Below, one piece after another: positions 52,423-60,719 of a DNA stretch of 64,000 nucleotides. A program made the translations under genes and the position numbers. The notes below the pieces were generated by a model. That model saw only the letters and a list, made by a program, of their open reading frames with translations. It did no database searches and was not told the DNA's origin. Position 1 is the stretch's first letter, and each line of letters starts with the position of its first letter. The stretch is from assembly GCA_016192145.1 (NCBI GenBank), contig JACPUT010000008.1, positions 62,001-126,000 of the forward strand, given 5' to 3'. The stretch comes from Acidobacteriota bacterium. Lineage in GTDB: Bacteria > Acidobacteriota > Holophagae > Holophagales > Holophagaceae.

Positions 52423-54045
52423 CTAGTCGGCCTTCTTCTTGGGAGCGGCCTTCTTGGGCTTTTCCTCGGACTCAGCCTCAGCCTTCTTGGAAACCGCCTT
52501 CTTGGCGGGCTTTTCCTCGGCAACCTCGCCTTCGGCCTTGGGGGCGGCCTTCTTCGCTACCTTCTTGGGCTTTTCCTCGTCGTGACCGTGATCGCAGTCG
52601 GGGCCGTGGACGTGCTCGTGGTGGTGGGCGGGGGCACCGCCCTCCTGCTCGGCCAGTTCGCCGCCCTCGAGACCGCCGGCGTCGAAGCGCTCGATGGCTT
52701 CACCGGCATCGCGCTTGCGCTCGAGCTCGACGACCTTGAGGAAGGCTTCCTTGTCCAGGAGCTCCTCGGTGACGGTGGCGCTGCTGAGGAGGCGCTCAAA
52801 GATCTTGTCCGTGCGGATGCGGCCTTTGATCTCGGTGGTGGCGCCGCGCTGCTCCAGGCCCGCCTTGAAGGAGGCGAAGGGTTCCTGCACCTTGTTTTCG
52901 TCCATGAAGGCGCGGATGTCGGCGTCGATCTCATCGTCCGTCACCTGGATATCCTCGGCGTTGCCGATGGCCTGCAGGAGGTAGCCGCTGCGCACGGCGC
53001 GCTCGGCGTCACGGAGGCGGTGCTGGCGGTAGGCGCTCCAGTTCACGCGCTTGGGATCCACGCCCTGGCGGGCGACGTTCTGGGCGAATTCCTGGCAGTA
53101 GTCGTCGAGCTGCAGGCTCACCATGCTGCGGGGGGCCTCGAACTTGGCGGCCAAGAGGAGCTGATCGAGAACGACGGTCTGCACGCGGGCGACGCCATCG
53201 CGCTCGGAGGCCTCTTCCAGATCTTTTTTCACGCTCTCCTTGAGCTCAGCGAGGGTCTGGAACTGGCCCAGGTCCTTGGCGAGGTCATCGTTCAGCTCGG
53301 GCAGCACGCGGTTGTGGATCTCCTTCACGGTGATCGTGTAGGTGATGGTCTTGCCGGCCAGGCTGGGGTTGGGGGCCTGGGCGGGATCCACGTCGTGGGT
53401 GAGCGTGAAGGTCTTGGTGTCCTCGGCCTTCAGGCCCACGAGGTTGGCATCGAAGGGGCGGTCGGCCTTGAGCTCGATGACCTGATCCTTGTAGGAGATG
53501 GCCTTGGCGGGCTTCCCCTTCTCGCCCTCGGGCAGCACCTTGATATCGCAGGTGACGAGGTGGTCGATTTGGGCGGCGCCCTCGACGGGGAGGAACTTGT
53601 TGGCGCGCTGGCGCAGGCCCTCGAGGTGCTCGGCCACGGCCTCGTCGTCGATGGTGCGCTTCTGCTTCTTGACCTTCAGGCCCTTGTACTCGGGCAGCTC
53701 CACCTGGGGGGCCACGTCGAACTGGGCCTTGAAGGTGGCGTCGGCGCCATCGCGCAGGTCGACCTTTTCCAGGGCGGGCTGAGAGATGGGCATGACGCCC
53801 GCCTCCTGGGCCTTGGTCCAGAAGTGGCGTTCCATGAGCTGCTGGGCCACGTCCTGGTGGATTTCCTGGCCGTACTTCTGCAGGAGGACGGTCTTGGGGG
53901 CCTTGCCGGGGCGGAAGCCGGGGATGCGCACCTTGGGGGCGATTTTGGAGACCACCTCGTTGAAGGCCGCGCTCACTTCGGCGGCGGGCACGCTGAGCTC
54001 CAGGCTGAAGCGGGTGGCGGAATGCTGGGCGACAGTGACGGACAT
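52423..54045 (-). CDS. tig: Trigger factor with a long His/Lys-rich C-terminal tail
   Basis: A 540-residue ribosome-associated chaperone and peptidyl-prolyl isomerase. The N-terminal ribosome-docking signature GFRPGKAPKTVL is near 44-55. A PPIase-like domain (about 150-240) and the helical arms follow, up to about 440. The remaining 100 residues are unusual: a His-rich cluster (HHHEHVHGPDCDHGHDEE) and then Lys/Ala/Glu repeats (KKVAKKAAPKAEG and similar). Standard trigger factor ends near 430 residues. The tail could bind metal ions such as nickel or zinc, or tether the chaperone. ATG 54045 is the first codon consistent with the family. Two tRNA genes lie directly upstream. Confidence 0.93.
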   Translation of the reverse strand: MSVTVAQHSATRFSLELSVPAAEVSAAFNEVVSKIAPKVRIPGFRPGKAPKTVLLQKYGQEIHQDVAQQLMERHFWTKAQEAGVMPISQPALEKVDLRDGADATFKAQFDVAPQVELPEYKGLKVKKQKRTIDDEAVAEHLEGLRQRANKFLPVEGAAQIDHLVTCDIKVLPEGEKGKPAKAISYKDQVIELKADRPFDANLVGLKAEDTKTFTLTHDVDPAQAPNPSLAGKTITYTITVKEIHNRVLPELNDDLAKDLGQFQTLAELKESVKKDLEEASERDGVARVQTVVLDQLLLAAKFEAPRSMVSLQLDDYCQEFAQNVARQGVDPKRVNWSAYRQHRLRDAERAVRSGYLLQAIGNAEDIQVTDDEIDADIRAFMDENKVQEPFASFKAGLEQRGATTEIKGRIRTDKIFERLLSSATVTEELLDKEAFLKVVELERKRDAGEAIERFDAGGLEGGELAEQEGGAPAHHHEHVHGPDCDHGHDEEKPKKVAKKAAPKAEGEVAEEKPAKKAVSKKAEAESEEKPKKAAPKKKAD

Positions 54046-54082
54046 GCAGTGACTCCAGGGTGGTTTCGGAAGGGCGGGGTGG

Positions 54083-54167
54083 TGGTGCGAGCGGCCGGAC
54101 TCGAACCGGCATGGGGTGAACCGCTGGAACCTAAATCCAGTGCGTCTACCAGTTTCGCCACGCTCGC
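54083..54167 (-). tRNA. tRNA-Leu (anticodon TAG), CCA encoded
   Basis: The 85-base gene reads leftward with acceptor GCGAGCG pairing CGCTCGC, D arm, anticodon arm CTGGA-TTTAGGT-TCCAG (anticodon TAG), a long variable arm typical of type II tRNA and T loop TTCGAGT. Discriminator A and CCA are encoded. It lies 38 bases before the trigger factor start. Confidence 0.95.
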
Positions 54168-54181
54168 GGGGTAAGGCGGGG

Positions 54182-54258
54182 TGGTGCACCCAGAGAGATT
54201 CGAACTCCCGACCCTCAGGTTCGAAGCCTGATGCTCTATCCAGCTGAGCTATGGGTGC
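54182..54258 (-). tRNA. tRNA-Arg (anticodon TCG), CCA encoded
   Basis: The 77-base gene reads leftward with acceptor GCACCCA pairing TGGGTGC, D arm GCTC-AGCTGGATA-GAGC, anticodon arm TCAGG-CTTCGAA-CCTGA (anticodon TCG) and T loop TTCGAAT. Discriminator A and CCA are encoded. It is 14 bases upstream of tRNA-Leu, so both and perhaps tig share a transcript. Confidence 0.95.
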
Positions 54259-54367
54259 CACATAGTGAACCCTCGATTCTACCCTGGCTTGGGGTTGGGT
54301 ACGACCCTTCGATTGGCTGCACTGGCCCCAAGGATTTCCTTGATTTGCCTCAAGTTCCAAAAATGGT

Positions 54368-55303
54368 TCAGATTCGAGGGGCCAAGCACCAGGCATCTTC
54401 GGCTCCGAGCGCCCGCATTTGGTCCAATTGGGCCTTTGAAGCGCCCAGCTCTAAAGCGGCCTCGCGTTCCGTGGCCAGGTCGCAAGGGATGACACCAGGG
54501 TCGTCGGTGCCCAGGGCGCAGCGCACGCCCGCCGTCAGCATGCGGGGCAGGGGGTGGGGCTGGACATCCGCCGCGAGGAGGGCGTTGGAACGCGGGCAGA
54601 CATCCACGGGGATTCGGCGATCCGCCAGGAGTTCCAGGGTGGCTTGGTCCGCGCGGAGGCCGTGGACGATGCGGGCCACGCCGCCTTCCAAGATCGCTTC
54701 GCGCACCTGATTCCCATCGCCGTTTTCCCCGGCATGGGCCGCGATGCGCAGGCCGCGCTTCCGGGCGCGGTCGAAGACCGGGGCCCACTGGCGGAAGGGC
54801 ACGCGTTCCAGGCCGCCGGTGCTGAAGCCCACCACGAAGGGGGGAAGATCCCCCTCGATCAGATCCAACACCGCATGGCCATGCTCGGGGCCGAAGTGGT
54901 TCACGGCGTCCACCACGGCGCAGGCCTGCAGACCTTGGGCCCGGGCTGAAGCGATGCCCTGCTCGAGGCCGCGCCAAAAGGCATCCAGGCTGAGCAGCTT
55001 CCAATGGGAGACGAGCGCGCTGGGGCTGCACCAGAGGTCGAAGCCCGCGCCCCCGGCCCGGAGGGTGCGGGAGGCGATGGCGCCCACCGCCGCGGCCACG
55101 GCCGCCTGGGAATTCAGGAGCTGGGCCCCGAAGAGGAAGGCCTCGATGAAGGCCTCGAAGGGCTGGGCCTCGCCGCGCCAAAGGGCTTCCAGGCTGCCGG
55201 GCAGGGCGACGGCACGGAGGGCGGCCTCGCTCCGGACCCATGCCGGATCGAGACCGCCCTCCAGGTGGACGTGCCGATCGATGAGGGGCGGGAGGTCGGT
55301 CAT
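54368..55303 (-). CDS. Adenosine deaminase family protein
   Basis: A 311-residue amidohydrolase of the adenosine/adenine deaminase family. The metal-binding and catalytic motifs are in order: DRHVHLEGG near 9-17 (His-x-His), AAHAGENG near 190 (His and Glu), IVHGLRA near 212 (His) and LGTDDPGV near 266 (Asp-Asp). These make a zinc-dependent hydrolytic deamination site. Length is a little short of the usual 330-350, and the substrate could be adenosine, adenine or a modified base. ATG 55303 was chosen; an ATG 12 bases earlier is equally possible. Confidence 0.85.
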   Translation of the reverse strand: MTDLPPLIDRHVHLEGGLDPAWVRSEAALRAVALPGSLEALWRGEAQPFEAFIEAFLFGAQLLNSQAAVAAAVGAIASRTLRAGGAGFDLWCSPSALVSHWKLLSLDAFWRGLEQGIASARAQGLQACAVVDAVNHFGPEHGHAVLDLIEGDLPPFVVGFSTGGLERVPFRQWAPVFDRARKRGLRIAAHAGENGDGNQVREAILEGGVARIVHGLRADQATLELLADRRIPVDVCPRSNALLAADVQPHPLPRMLTAGVRCALGTDDPGVIPCDLATEREAALELGASKAQLDQMRALGAEDAWCLAPRI

Positions 55304-55338
55304 GGGAAGCCCCATCCTACCCGTCCTCGGGAGCCGAC

Positions 55339-55632
55339 CTATTCGTCGTAGTCATCCATGCGGAGGTCGCCGGGATCGGGGCCTTCGCCGCGGCCGCGTT
55401 CCAGCGGAATGGCTTCGGTGAAGGCTTCGCCCTCGATGCCTTCAGCTTCAGGCTCCGCCTGGAAATCGTCCTCGATCACGTGGGCGACCTTCTCTTTCTT
55501 GGGAGCCTTCGGCTTCGCGGGCGCGTCCTTCATCTTCGCGCCGCACTTGGGGCAGGAGGGATCCGCCTTCCCAAAATCGTAGAACTTCGCCCCGCACTGG
55601 AAGCAATTGTGCTTCTTGCCCAGGTCCGCCAT
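55339..55632 (-). CDS. FYDLN-acid family zinc-ribbon protein
   Basis: A 97-residue protein. The N-terminal zinc ribbon has CFQCGAKFYDFGK and CPKCGAKM (four Cys), matching the FYDLN acid domain with the FYDF variant. A Lys/Pro linker and a strongly acidic tail (ending DDYDE) follow, as is usual for the family. Its function is unknown; the charge pattern suggests interaction with nucleic-acid-binding proteins. Confidence 0.85.
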   Translation of the reverse strand: MADLGKKHNCFQCGAKFYDFGKADPSCPKCGAKMKDAPAKPKAPKKEKVAHVIEDDFQAEPEAEGIEGEAFTEAIPLERGRGEGPDPGDLRMDDYDE

Positions 55633-55697
55633 GATTCCAACCCCTCCGTGCTACAGGTCCCAAAGATCGGAAGGAATAACACGGAACTGAGGTTTTG

Positions 55698-56708
55698 TCA
55701 CGCCCAAGGAGCGGCACCCAGGCGACCGGCATCGCCCTCACACAGCAATTCGATGATCGCCCGTCCGAAAATTCCGTGACTGACCTCCATCTCCTCCCCG
55801 AACCGTTCCACGAAGCTGTGGCGGCTCCGATCCAGTTCGTCCCTCAGGAGGCCGTAGAGGTTGCCTTGGGTCCGGGCCTGCTCCACCTTGGCGGGGAAGT
55901 AGAGCTCGATATCCCCCGCCAGCACCCGGGCGAAGCGCTCGGCGGTGGCCCTGACCTTGGGATCCAGGGCCGGGGCGGCGGGCTCGGGGATGGGATCCTG
56001 CACGAGCATCGTGGGCAAGGTGGGGTGGTCCACCGGGGGCGGGGCCTTCTCCTCCTCCTTGGCCCCGGCGAGGGAACCCAGGGTGGCGCTGGCGGCCTGG
56101 GCCAGGGCGCGCAGGGCCTGGTGGTGATCCAGCGTCTGGCGCATGCCGGAGTCCACCAGGAGCAGGGCCACGGGCTTGCGTTTGAGCCGGAGGGGGAAGA
56201 TCCGGGCCTCGGCGGCCTCCATGCGGGCCAGGGGGGCCAGGAGCGCCTGGTACCCGGGGCCCTTGCCCAGCCAGGCCTGGCGGCCGGCGAGGAGCTCCTC
56301 TAGGTCCGCGGGGGGGACCACGGGGGAGCCGGCCTTGGCGGTGGTGCCTTCAAAGCCACGCCAGCTGTAGAGATTGGGAATGCCCTGCTTGATCACGTAG
56401 AGGGCGCAGCGTTCCACCACGGCGTCGAGGCCGTCCAGAAGGCGCCGGAGGGCCTCGCTCTGGCTGGTGGCCCCCTCCAGCAGATCCAGGGCGGCGCCCA
56501 GTTCCCGGTCGATGCCGGGGCCTTCCGCATTCGCCGCAGGGGCATGGGGCAGGGCGGCGACGAGGCGGTCCACCAGCTCCGCATCCGGTTGGTTGCGGAT
56601 GCCCGCCGCCTGGAGCGTGCCCGCGATGTCCTCGAAGAGCCGCTGATGCCGCTCGGCGGCCCAGGTGGCGAGGATGGTCCGGAGGGCCTCGGTGTCGATG
56701 GGGGTCAT
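55698..56708 (-). CDS. Protein of unknown function with a GAF-like region
   Basis: A 336-residue soluble protein. The first 60 residues are helical; about 80-200 resembles a GAF-type sensor fold (LDAVVERCALYVIKQG, LYSWRGFEG, ARIFPLRLKRKPVALLLVDSG). A Pro/Glu linker follows and then a helical domain of about 90 residues (ATAERFARVLAGDIELYF, HSFVERFGEEMEVS). No catalytic motif. Divergent from the STAS gene 80 bases away, so it might be an input for that module; this is inference. Confidence 0.6.
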   Translation of the reverse strand: MTPIDTEALRTILATWAAERHQRLFEDIAGTLQAAGIRNQPDAELVDRLVAALPHAPAANAEGPGIDRELGAALDLLEGATSQSEALRRLLDGLDAVVERCALYVIKQGIPNLYSWRGFEGTTAKAGSPVVPPADLEELLAGRQAWLGKGPGYQALLAPLARMEAAEARIFPLRLKRKPVALLLVDSGMRQTLDHHQALRALAQAASATLGSLAGAKEEEKAPPPVDHPTLPTMLVQDPIPEPAAPALDPKVRATAERFARVLAGDIELYFPAKVEQARTQGNLYGLLRDELDRSRHSFVERFGEEMEVSHGIFGRAIIELLCEGDAGRLGAAPWA

Positions 56709-56787
56709 GGGATCCAGGGGGAAGGGTGGGGAAAGCCTACCACTGGAGCGATCCGGCTGTAGCCAAGCCCCTGTGGAGCCGATTAGG

Positions 56788-57171
56788 ATGATGAACCTGG
56801 ATCCTTGGGAGCTTGACGTGGCTGATCTTTCGATCGAAGTGCGCGAAGTGGGTGGCGTCGCGGTGGTTCTCCCCGCGGGGTTCATCAATGCGCATACGGT
56901 GCGGGAGTTCGAGCAGGCCCTGGAGGGCCTCGTCTCCAAGGGCCAATACCGCATCCTGTTGAACTGCCAGAACCTCTCCTACATCTCCAGCGCGGGGCTG
57001 GGAGCCATCATGGGGCTCATCGAGACCGTGCGGGAGAACGAGGGGGACATCCTCCTGTCCAACCTCCAGGAAAACGTCTTCGCCATCTTCGACACCCTCG
57101 GCTTCACCCAGCTCTACCGCGTGTTCAAGGACCAGGAAGAAGCCCTGGCCGCTTCGGACAAGGGGGCCTGA
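56788..57171 (+). CDS. STAS-domain anti-sigma factor antagonist
   Basis: A 127-residue (or 117-residue from GTG 56818, which has a better GGGAG site) STAS protein of the RsbV/SpoIIAA type. LLNCQNLSYISSAGLGAI near 69-86 is the loop carrying the phosphorylatable Ser. The unphosphorylated protein would bind the kinase encoded next and free its target. First gene of a three-gene rightward operon. Confidence 0.88.
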   Translation: MMNLDPWELDVADLSIEVREVGGVAVVLPAGFINAHTVREFEQALEGLVSKGQYRILLNCQNLSYISSAGLGAIMGLIETVRENEGDILLSNLQENVFAIFDTLGFTQLYRVFKDQEEALAASDKGA

Positions 57172-57172
57172 G

Positions 57173-57601
57173 GTGGCCAAGGTCCAAGCGGCCGAGTTCC
57201 GGCTCACGATCCCCAGCCAGACCCGCTATCTGAACCTCGTCACGGGGCTGGCCAAGCGCGCCGCCATCGTGAGCGGCATGGACGACGCCACCGCCGCCAA
57301 GGTGAGCATCGCCGTGGATGAGGCCGTCACCAACGTCATCCTCCACGCCTACAAGGGCGATCCCGGCCGGGAAGTCGAACTCGACCTCCGTTTCACGGGC
57401 CTGGCCCTGGAGATCCACATCTGGCACAGCGGCGAGGGCATCCATCGGGATCAGGTGGTGCTTCCCGATCCCACGGAATACGTGAAGCATCCCCGCAAGG
57501 GGGGCCTGGGCCTGTTGCTCATGAGCCGCTTCATGGACGAGGTGGACTTCCGCGAAGATCACGGCCGCTGCGAGTGCCTCCTGGTGAAGAAGATCTCCTG
57601 A
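57173..57601 (+). CDS. RsbW-type serine kinase / anti-sigma factor
   Basis: A 142-residue GHKL ATPase from GTG 57173, one base after the STAS stop. The N box is VDEAVTNVILHAYKG near 49-63, with a D-x-G-type segment (HSGEGIH) and the GLGLLLMSRFMDEV lid. Such proteins phosphorylate their STAS antagonist and hold a sigma factor or other target. No sigma factor is encoded in the window. Confidence 0.9.
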   Translation: MAKVQAAEFRLTIPSQTRYLNLVTGLAKRAAIVSGMDDATAAKVSIAVDEAVTNVILHAYKGDPGREVELDLRFTGLALEIHIWHSGEGIHRDQVVLPDPTEYVKHPRKGGLGLLLMSRFMDEVDFREDHGRCECLLVKKIS

Positions 57602-57611
57602 GGAACCGGTG

Positions 57612-59219
57612 ATGCCGACCGGCAGCCCCACGTCCAACCCCTTCGACCGCCTCCGCCTCATGGCGATGGGTGTGCCGGGCGGTGCCCAGGAACTGCTCCC
57701 CCTCGTCGACTTCCTGGAGACCTTTCCGGAGCAGGGCACCGAGGAGGATCTGCTCCACCTGGTGGGTGTCTCGGCGCTGGGTCTTGCCCGGGCCGGGCAA
57801 GGCGGCATCTGGGATGGCCAGAAGTGGCTCTTCCTGCGGGGCGCCGCACCCGCCTTCCCCACCAATCCGGGCAAGGATTGGGTCTCCCTTCCCTGGAAGC
57901 ATGGCGATGCCACCTTCGGGCACCTGGTGCTCAAGGCCCAGGGCGAGGTGCCCGCGGCGCTGTACCTGCTGCTCACCATCAGCGCCCCGCTGCTCGTGTG
58001 GCGGCGCCTGGAAGCCCTGCGCAGCGATCAGAACCGGCAGCTGGCCCTCCAATTCAGCCGCATGTCCACCCTCTTCGACCTCAGCCGCTCGCTGGGCGAG
58101 GTGGAGACGAAGCAGGATCTCATCCGCCTCATGGCCAACACCCTCAGCGGCGAGTTCCGCATCCTGCGCCTGCTCGTGCTGGACAAGGACGGCAGCGTGC
58201 TCATGGCCCGGGGCCTCACGAACCTGCCCGCGGTGTTGGAGGGGGAAGCCCTCCACACCCTGCTGGAGGAGCGCAACCTCATCCATGCCATCGAGCTGAA
58301 GGATCAGGACCACTTCCATGGCTTCGCCTATGCCGCGGATCCGCTGGTGGGCAAGCTCAACGAGGAGGACGGCATGTTCCTCCAGACCCTCGTGAACCTC
58401 ACCAGCAGCCAGCTCACGGGCCTGGAGCTGCGCTCCGCCCGCCTCCAATCCGAGCGGCTGGAGAAGGACATGGACCTGGCCCGGAACATCCAGCGCCAGC
58501 TCCTCCCCAAGCGGCTGCCCGAACCCGCCGGTTGGCAGCTCTCCGGCGCGAACCTGCCCTACCAGGCCGTGGGGGGTGACCTTTACGACGCCTGGATCGC
58601 CAGCGATCCACCCGCAGGAGGCTGGGAGGATGAGGCCGAGGGGGATCGCCTCCACCTCGTGGTGGCCGACATCAGCGGCAAGGGCCTTCCCGCCGCCCTG
58701 ATGATGACCCAGCTCAGCGCCTACTTGCGGGCCCGGGCCGACCGCCGGGTGAAGAACTGGGGCCGCCTGGCCACCCGGCTCAATGTGCGCATGAACGAGG
58801 TGCGGGATGGCTTCCGATACACCACCCTCTTCGCGGCCAGCGTGAATCCCGACAACGGCGACCTCCGCTACGTGAACGGGGGGCACAATCCCCCGCTCCT
58901 CGTCCGCGGCGATGGCACCTTCCAGCGCCTCGACTCCACCGGTCCGATGGTGGGCCTCCTGCCGGGCGCCGAGTTCGGACAGGGCCACAATCGGATGAAG
59001 CCGGGGGATGTCCTCCTGGCCTTCACGGATGGACTCGTGGAGGCGGAGAGCGTGCGAGGACAGGAGCTGGGCGACGAGACCCTGGCCAAGGTGGTGAGTG
59101 ATCGCCCGGAGGCCACGGCCGATGACCTCCTGGAAGCCCTCCTCGTCTGCGCCTTCAAGCACATGGAAGGTAACGGATTCAGGGACGATGTGACGCTGCT
59201 GGTGGTGAAGCGGGCCTGA
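57612..59219 (+). CDS. RsbU/SpoIIE-type PP2C phosphatase with GAF region
   Basis: A 535-residue phosphatase expected to dephosphorylate the STAS protein and so start the switch. A sensor region without membrane spans (1-150) precedes a GAF domain (about 155-280) and a coiled linker (ERLEKDMDLARNIQRQLLP), then the PP2C domain (about 320-533). Metal ligands are visible in GGDLYD, VADISGKG, FTDGLVEA and FRDDVTLLV. GAGGAA precedes ATG 57612 (GTG 57609 alternative). The gene follows the kinase by 10 bases. Confidence 0.92.
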   Translation: MPTGSPTSNPFDRLRLMAMGVPGGAQELLPLVDFLETFPEQGTEEDLLHLVGVSALGLARAGQGGIWDGQKWLFLRGAAPAFPTNPGKDWVSLPWKHGDATFGHLVLKAQGEVPAALYLLLTISAPLLVWRRLEALRSDQNRQLALQFSRMSTLFDLSRSLGEVETKQDLIRLMANTLSGEFRILRLLVLDKDGSVLMARGLTNLPAVLEGEALHTLLEERNLIHAIELKDQDHFHGFAYAADPLVGKLNEEDGMFLQTLVNLTSSQLTGLELRSARLQSERLEKDMDLARNIQRQLLPKRLPEPAGWQLSGANLPYQAVGGDLYDAWIASDPPAGGWEDEAEGDRLHLVVADISGKGLPAALMMTQLSAYLRARADRRVKNWGRLATRLNVRMNEVRDGFRYTTLFAASVNPDNGDLRYVNGGHNPPLLVRGDGTFQRLDSTGPMVGLLPGAEFGQGHNRMKPGDVLLAFTDGLVEAESVRGQELGDETLAKVVSDRPEATADDLLEALLVCAFKHMEGNGFRDDVTLLVVKRA

Positions 59220-59666
59220 TCAGCGGCAGTGGCTGAGCGCTTCCTTGATGGCCTCGGAGAGGTACCCAGGGTCGGGGCGGCCCGGACGGACGGCTTCGGT
59301 GACGAGGGGTTCAAAGCCACCCTCCTCGCCGAGGTTGCGGGTGGGGACCACGCTCAGGACCTCACCGCGTTGCTCAACGCCGAGGCAGATGGCCACCTTG
59401 AGGAAATCGGGCCACTTGGCCGCCCCGCTGGCCTCCAGGAGGGGTTCCATCACGGAGGTCCAATCCTCAGGCTGGGGCATTCCCTGGCGGGAGGCCGCGA
59501 GCGCCGCCAGGAGCGAAGTTGCCACGCGGCCCATCGGCTCCGAGGGAAGCACCTCGATGGGCCCCGAGGGGATCCAGGCGCCCTTCACCGTCCGGCCCAG
59601 GGCATGCACGAGGGCCCGGCCCTCGAAGAAGTAGACGCTGGCGATGCGGATCTCGTCGGGCTTCAT
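59220..59666 (-). CDS. Protein of unknown function
   Basis: A 148-residue soluble protein with an N-terminal alpha/beta region (IRIASVYFFEGRALVHALGR, WIPSGPIEVLPSEP) and a helical middle (MGRVATSLLAALAAS). An immunity-protein-like fold is conceivable but nothing is diagnostic. Two tandem AAGGAATGG-like purine units lie before ATG 59666 and could serve as ribosome sites. Convergent with the phosphatase with no spacer; divergent from htpX with a perfect palindrome between them. Confidence 0.65.
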   Translation of the reverse strand: MKPDEIRIASVYFFEGRALVHALGRTVKGAWIPSGPIEVLPSEPMGRVATSLLAALAASRQGMPQPEDWTSVMEPLLEASGAAKWPDFLKVAICLGVEQRGEVLSVVPTRNLGEEGGFEPLVTEAVRPGRPDPGYLSEAIKEALSHCR

Positions 59667-59691
59667 CGGGGTTCCTTCCATTCCTTCCATT

Positions 59692-59722
59692 TTCCCGGAA
59701 TCGGCTGCGCCGATTCCGGGAA
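59692..59722. repeat. Perfect 13-base palindrome in a divergent promoter region
   Basis: TTCCCGGAATCGG (59692-59704) and CCGATTCCGGGAA (59710-59722) around a 5-base loop. It sits almost midway between the starts of the unknown gene at 59666 (leftward) and htpX (rightward). Position suggests an operator for both; a dispersed palindromic repeat is the alternative. Confidence 0.7.
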
Positions 59723-59756
59723 GTTTCCGTACATTTGAGGGTGGAGAACTCATCCC

Positions 59757-60593
59757 ATGAATCAGGCCAAAAGCTTCATCCTCATCGCGGCCCTCACCGG
59801 GCTGCTGGTGTGGGTTGGAGACTATTTCGGGGGCACCCAGGGCATGGTGTTGGCGCTCGGCATCGGCCTGCTCATGAACGGGGTGAGCTACTTCTTCTCC
59901 GACAAGATCGTGCTGGCCATGTATGGCGCCCAAGTGGTGACGGCTCAGGAGGCTCCGGAGCTGTACGCCATCGTGGCGAACCTCGCCCAGCGGGCGGGGC
60001 TGCCCATGCCCCGCATCGCCATCATCCCGGAAGACACGCCCAACGCCTTCGCCACGGGTCGCAATCCGGATCACGCGGTGGTGGCCTGCACCGAGGGCCT
60101 CATGCGCCTCATGAGCCGCACGGAGCTGGAGGGCGTGCTGGCCCATGAGCTGGGGCACGTGAAGAACCGGGACATCCTCATCGGCTCCATGGCCTCGGTG
60201 CTGGCACAGGCCATCATGTTCCTCTCGCGCATGGCCCTCTACGTCACCCCGCGGGACGAGGAGGGGCGGGCCAATCCCCTGGCGGGCATCCTCATCGCCA
60301 TCTTCGGCCCCCTGGCGGCGATCCTGCTGCAGATGGCCATCAGCCGCAGCCGGGAGTTCATGGCGGATGCCTTCGCCGCGGAGATCACCGGCCGCCCGGA
60401 TCAGCTCGCCAGCGCCCTGGAGCGGCTGGAGGCCTACAACCACCGCATCCCCATGCACCACGTCGAGCCGGCCACGGCCCACATGATGATCGTCAACCCC
60501 CTCTCCGGGGGCGGCCTGATGAGCCTGTTCAGCACCCACCCGCCCATCCAGGCGCGAATCGAGAGGCTCCGGCGGATGGCCGTGTCCTTCTGA
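59757..60593 (+). CDS. htpX: Membrane zinc metalloprotease HtpX
   Basis: A 278-residue M48 protease of the inner membrane that degrades misfolded membrane proteins. Two N-terminal spans (about 5-22 and 28-46), the zinc site HELGH at about 131-135 with the third ligand in SREFMADAFA, and two central spans (144-160, 180-198). NAFATGRNPDHAVVACTEGL is typical of HtpX. Stress induction is usual in the family; a palindrome lies before the start. Confidence 0.95.
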   Translation: MNQAKSFILIAALTGLLVWVGDYFGGTQGMVLALGIGLLMNGVSYFFSDKIVLAMYGAQVVTAQEAPELYAIVANLAQRAGLPMPRIAIIPEDTPNAFATGRNPDHAVVACTEGLMRLMSRTELEGVLAHELGHVKNRDILIGSMASVLAQAIMFLSRMALYVTPRDEEGRANPLAGILIAIFGPLAAILLQMAISRSREFMADAFAAEITGRPDQLASALERLEAYNHRIPMHHVEPATAHMMIVNPLSGGGLMSLFSTHPPIQARIERLRRMAVSF

Positions 60594-60719
60594 CCACCCC
60601 CAGGCCGAGTTATCCACCCGAAGGACGATCCGACGAAGGGGACACGGATCACGAGGCCCGGGGAGGCATTGCCCGTCGATTCCGCCCGTAGTTATATGGA
60701 GCTTCATCCCGGAGCCTCC

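Noticed and set aside
52354-54174. 606-residue frame on the + strand
   Set aside because: Antisense to trigger factor and crosses a tRNA.
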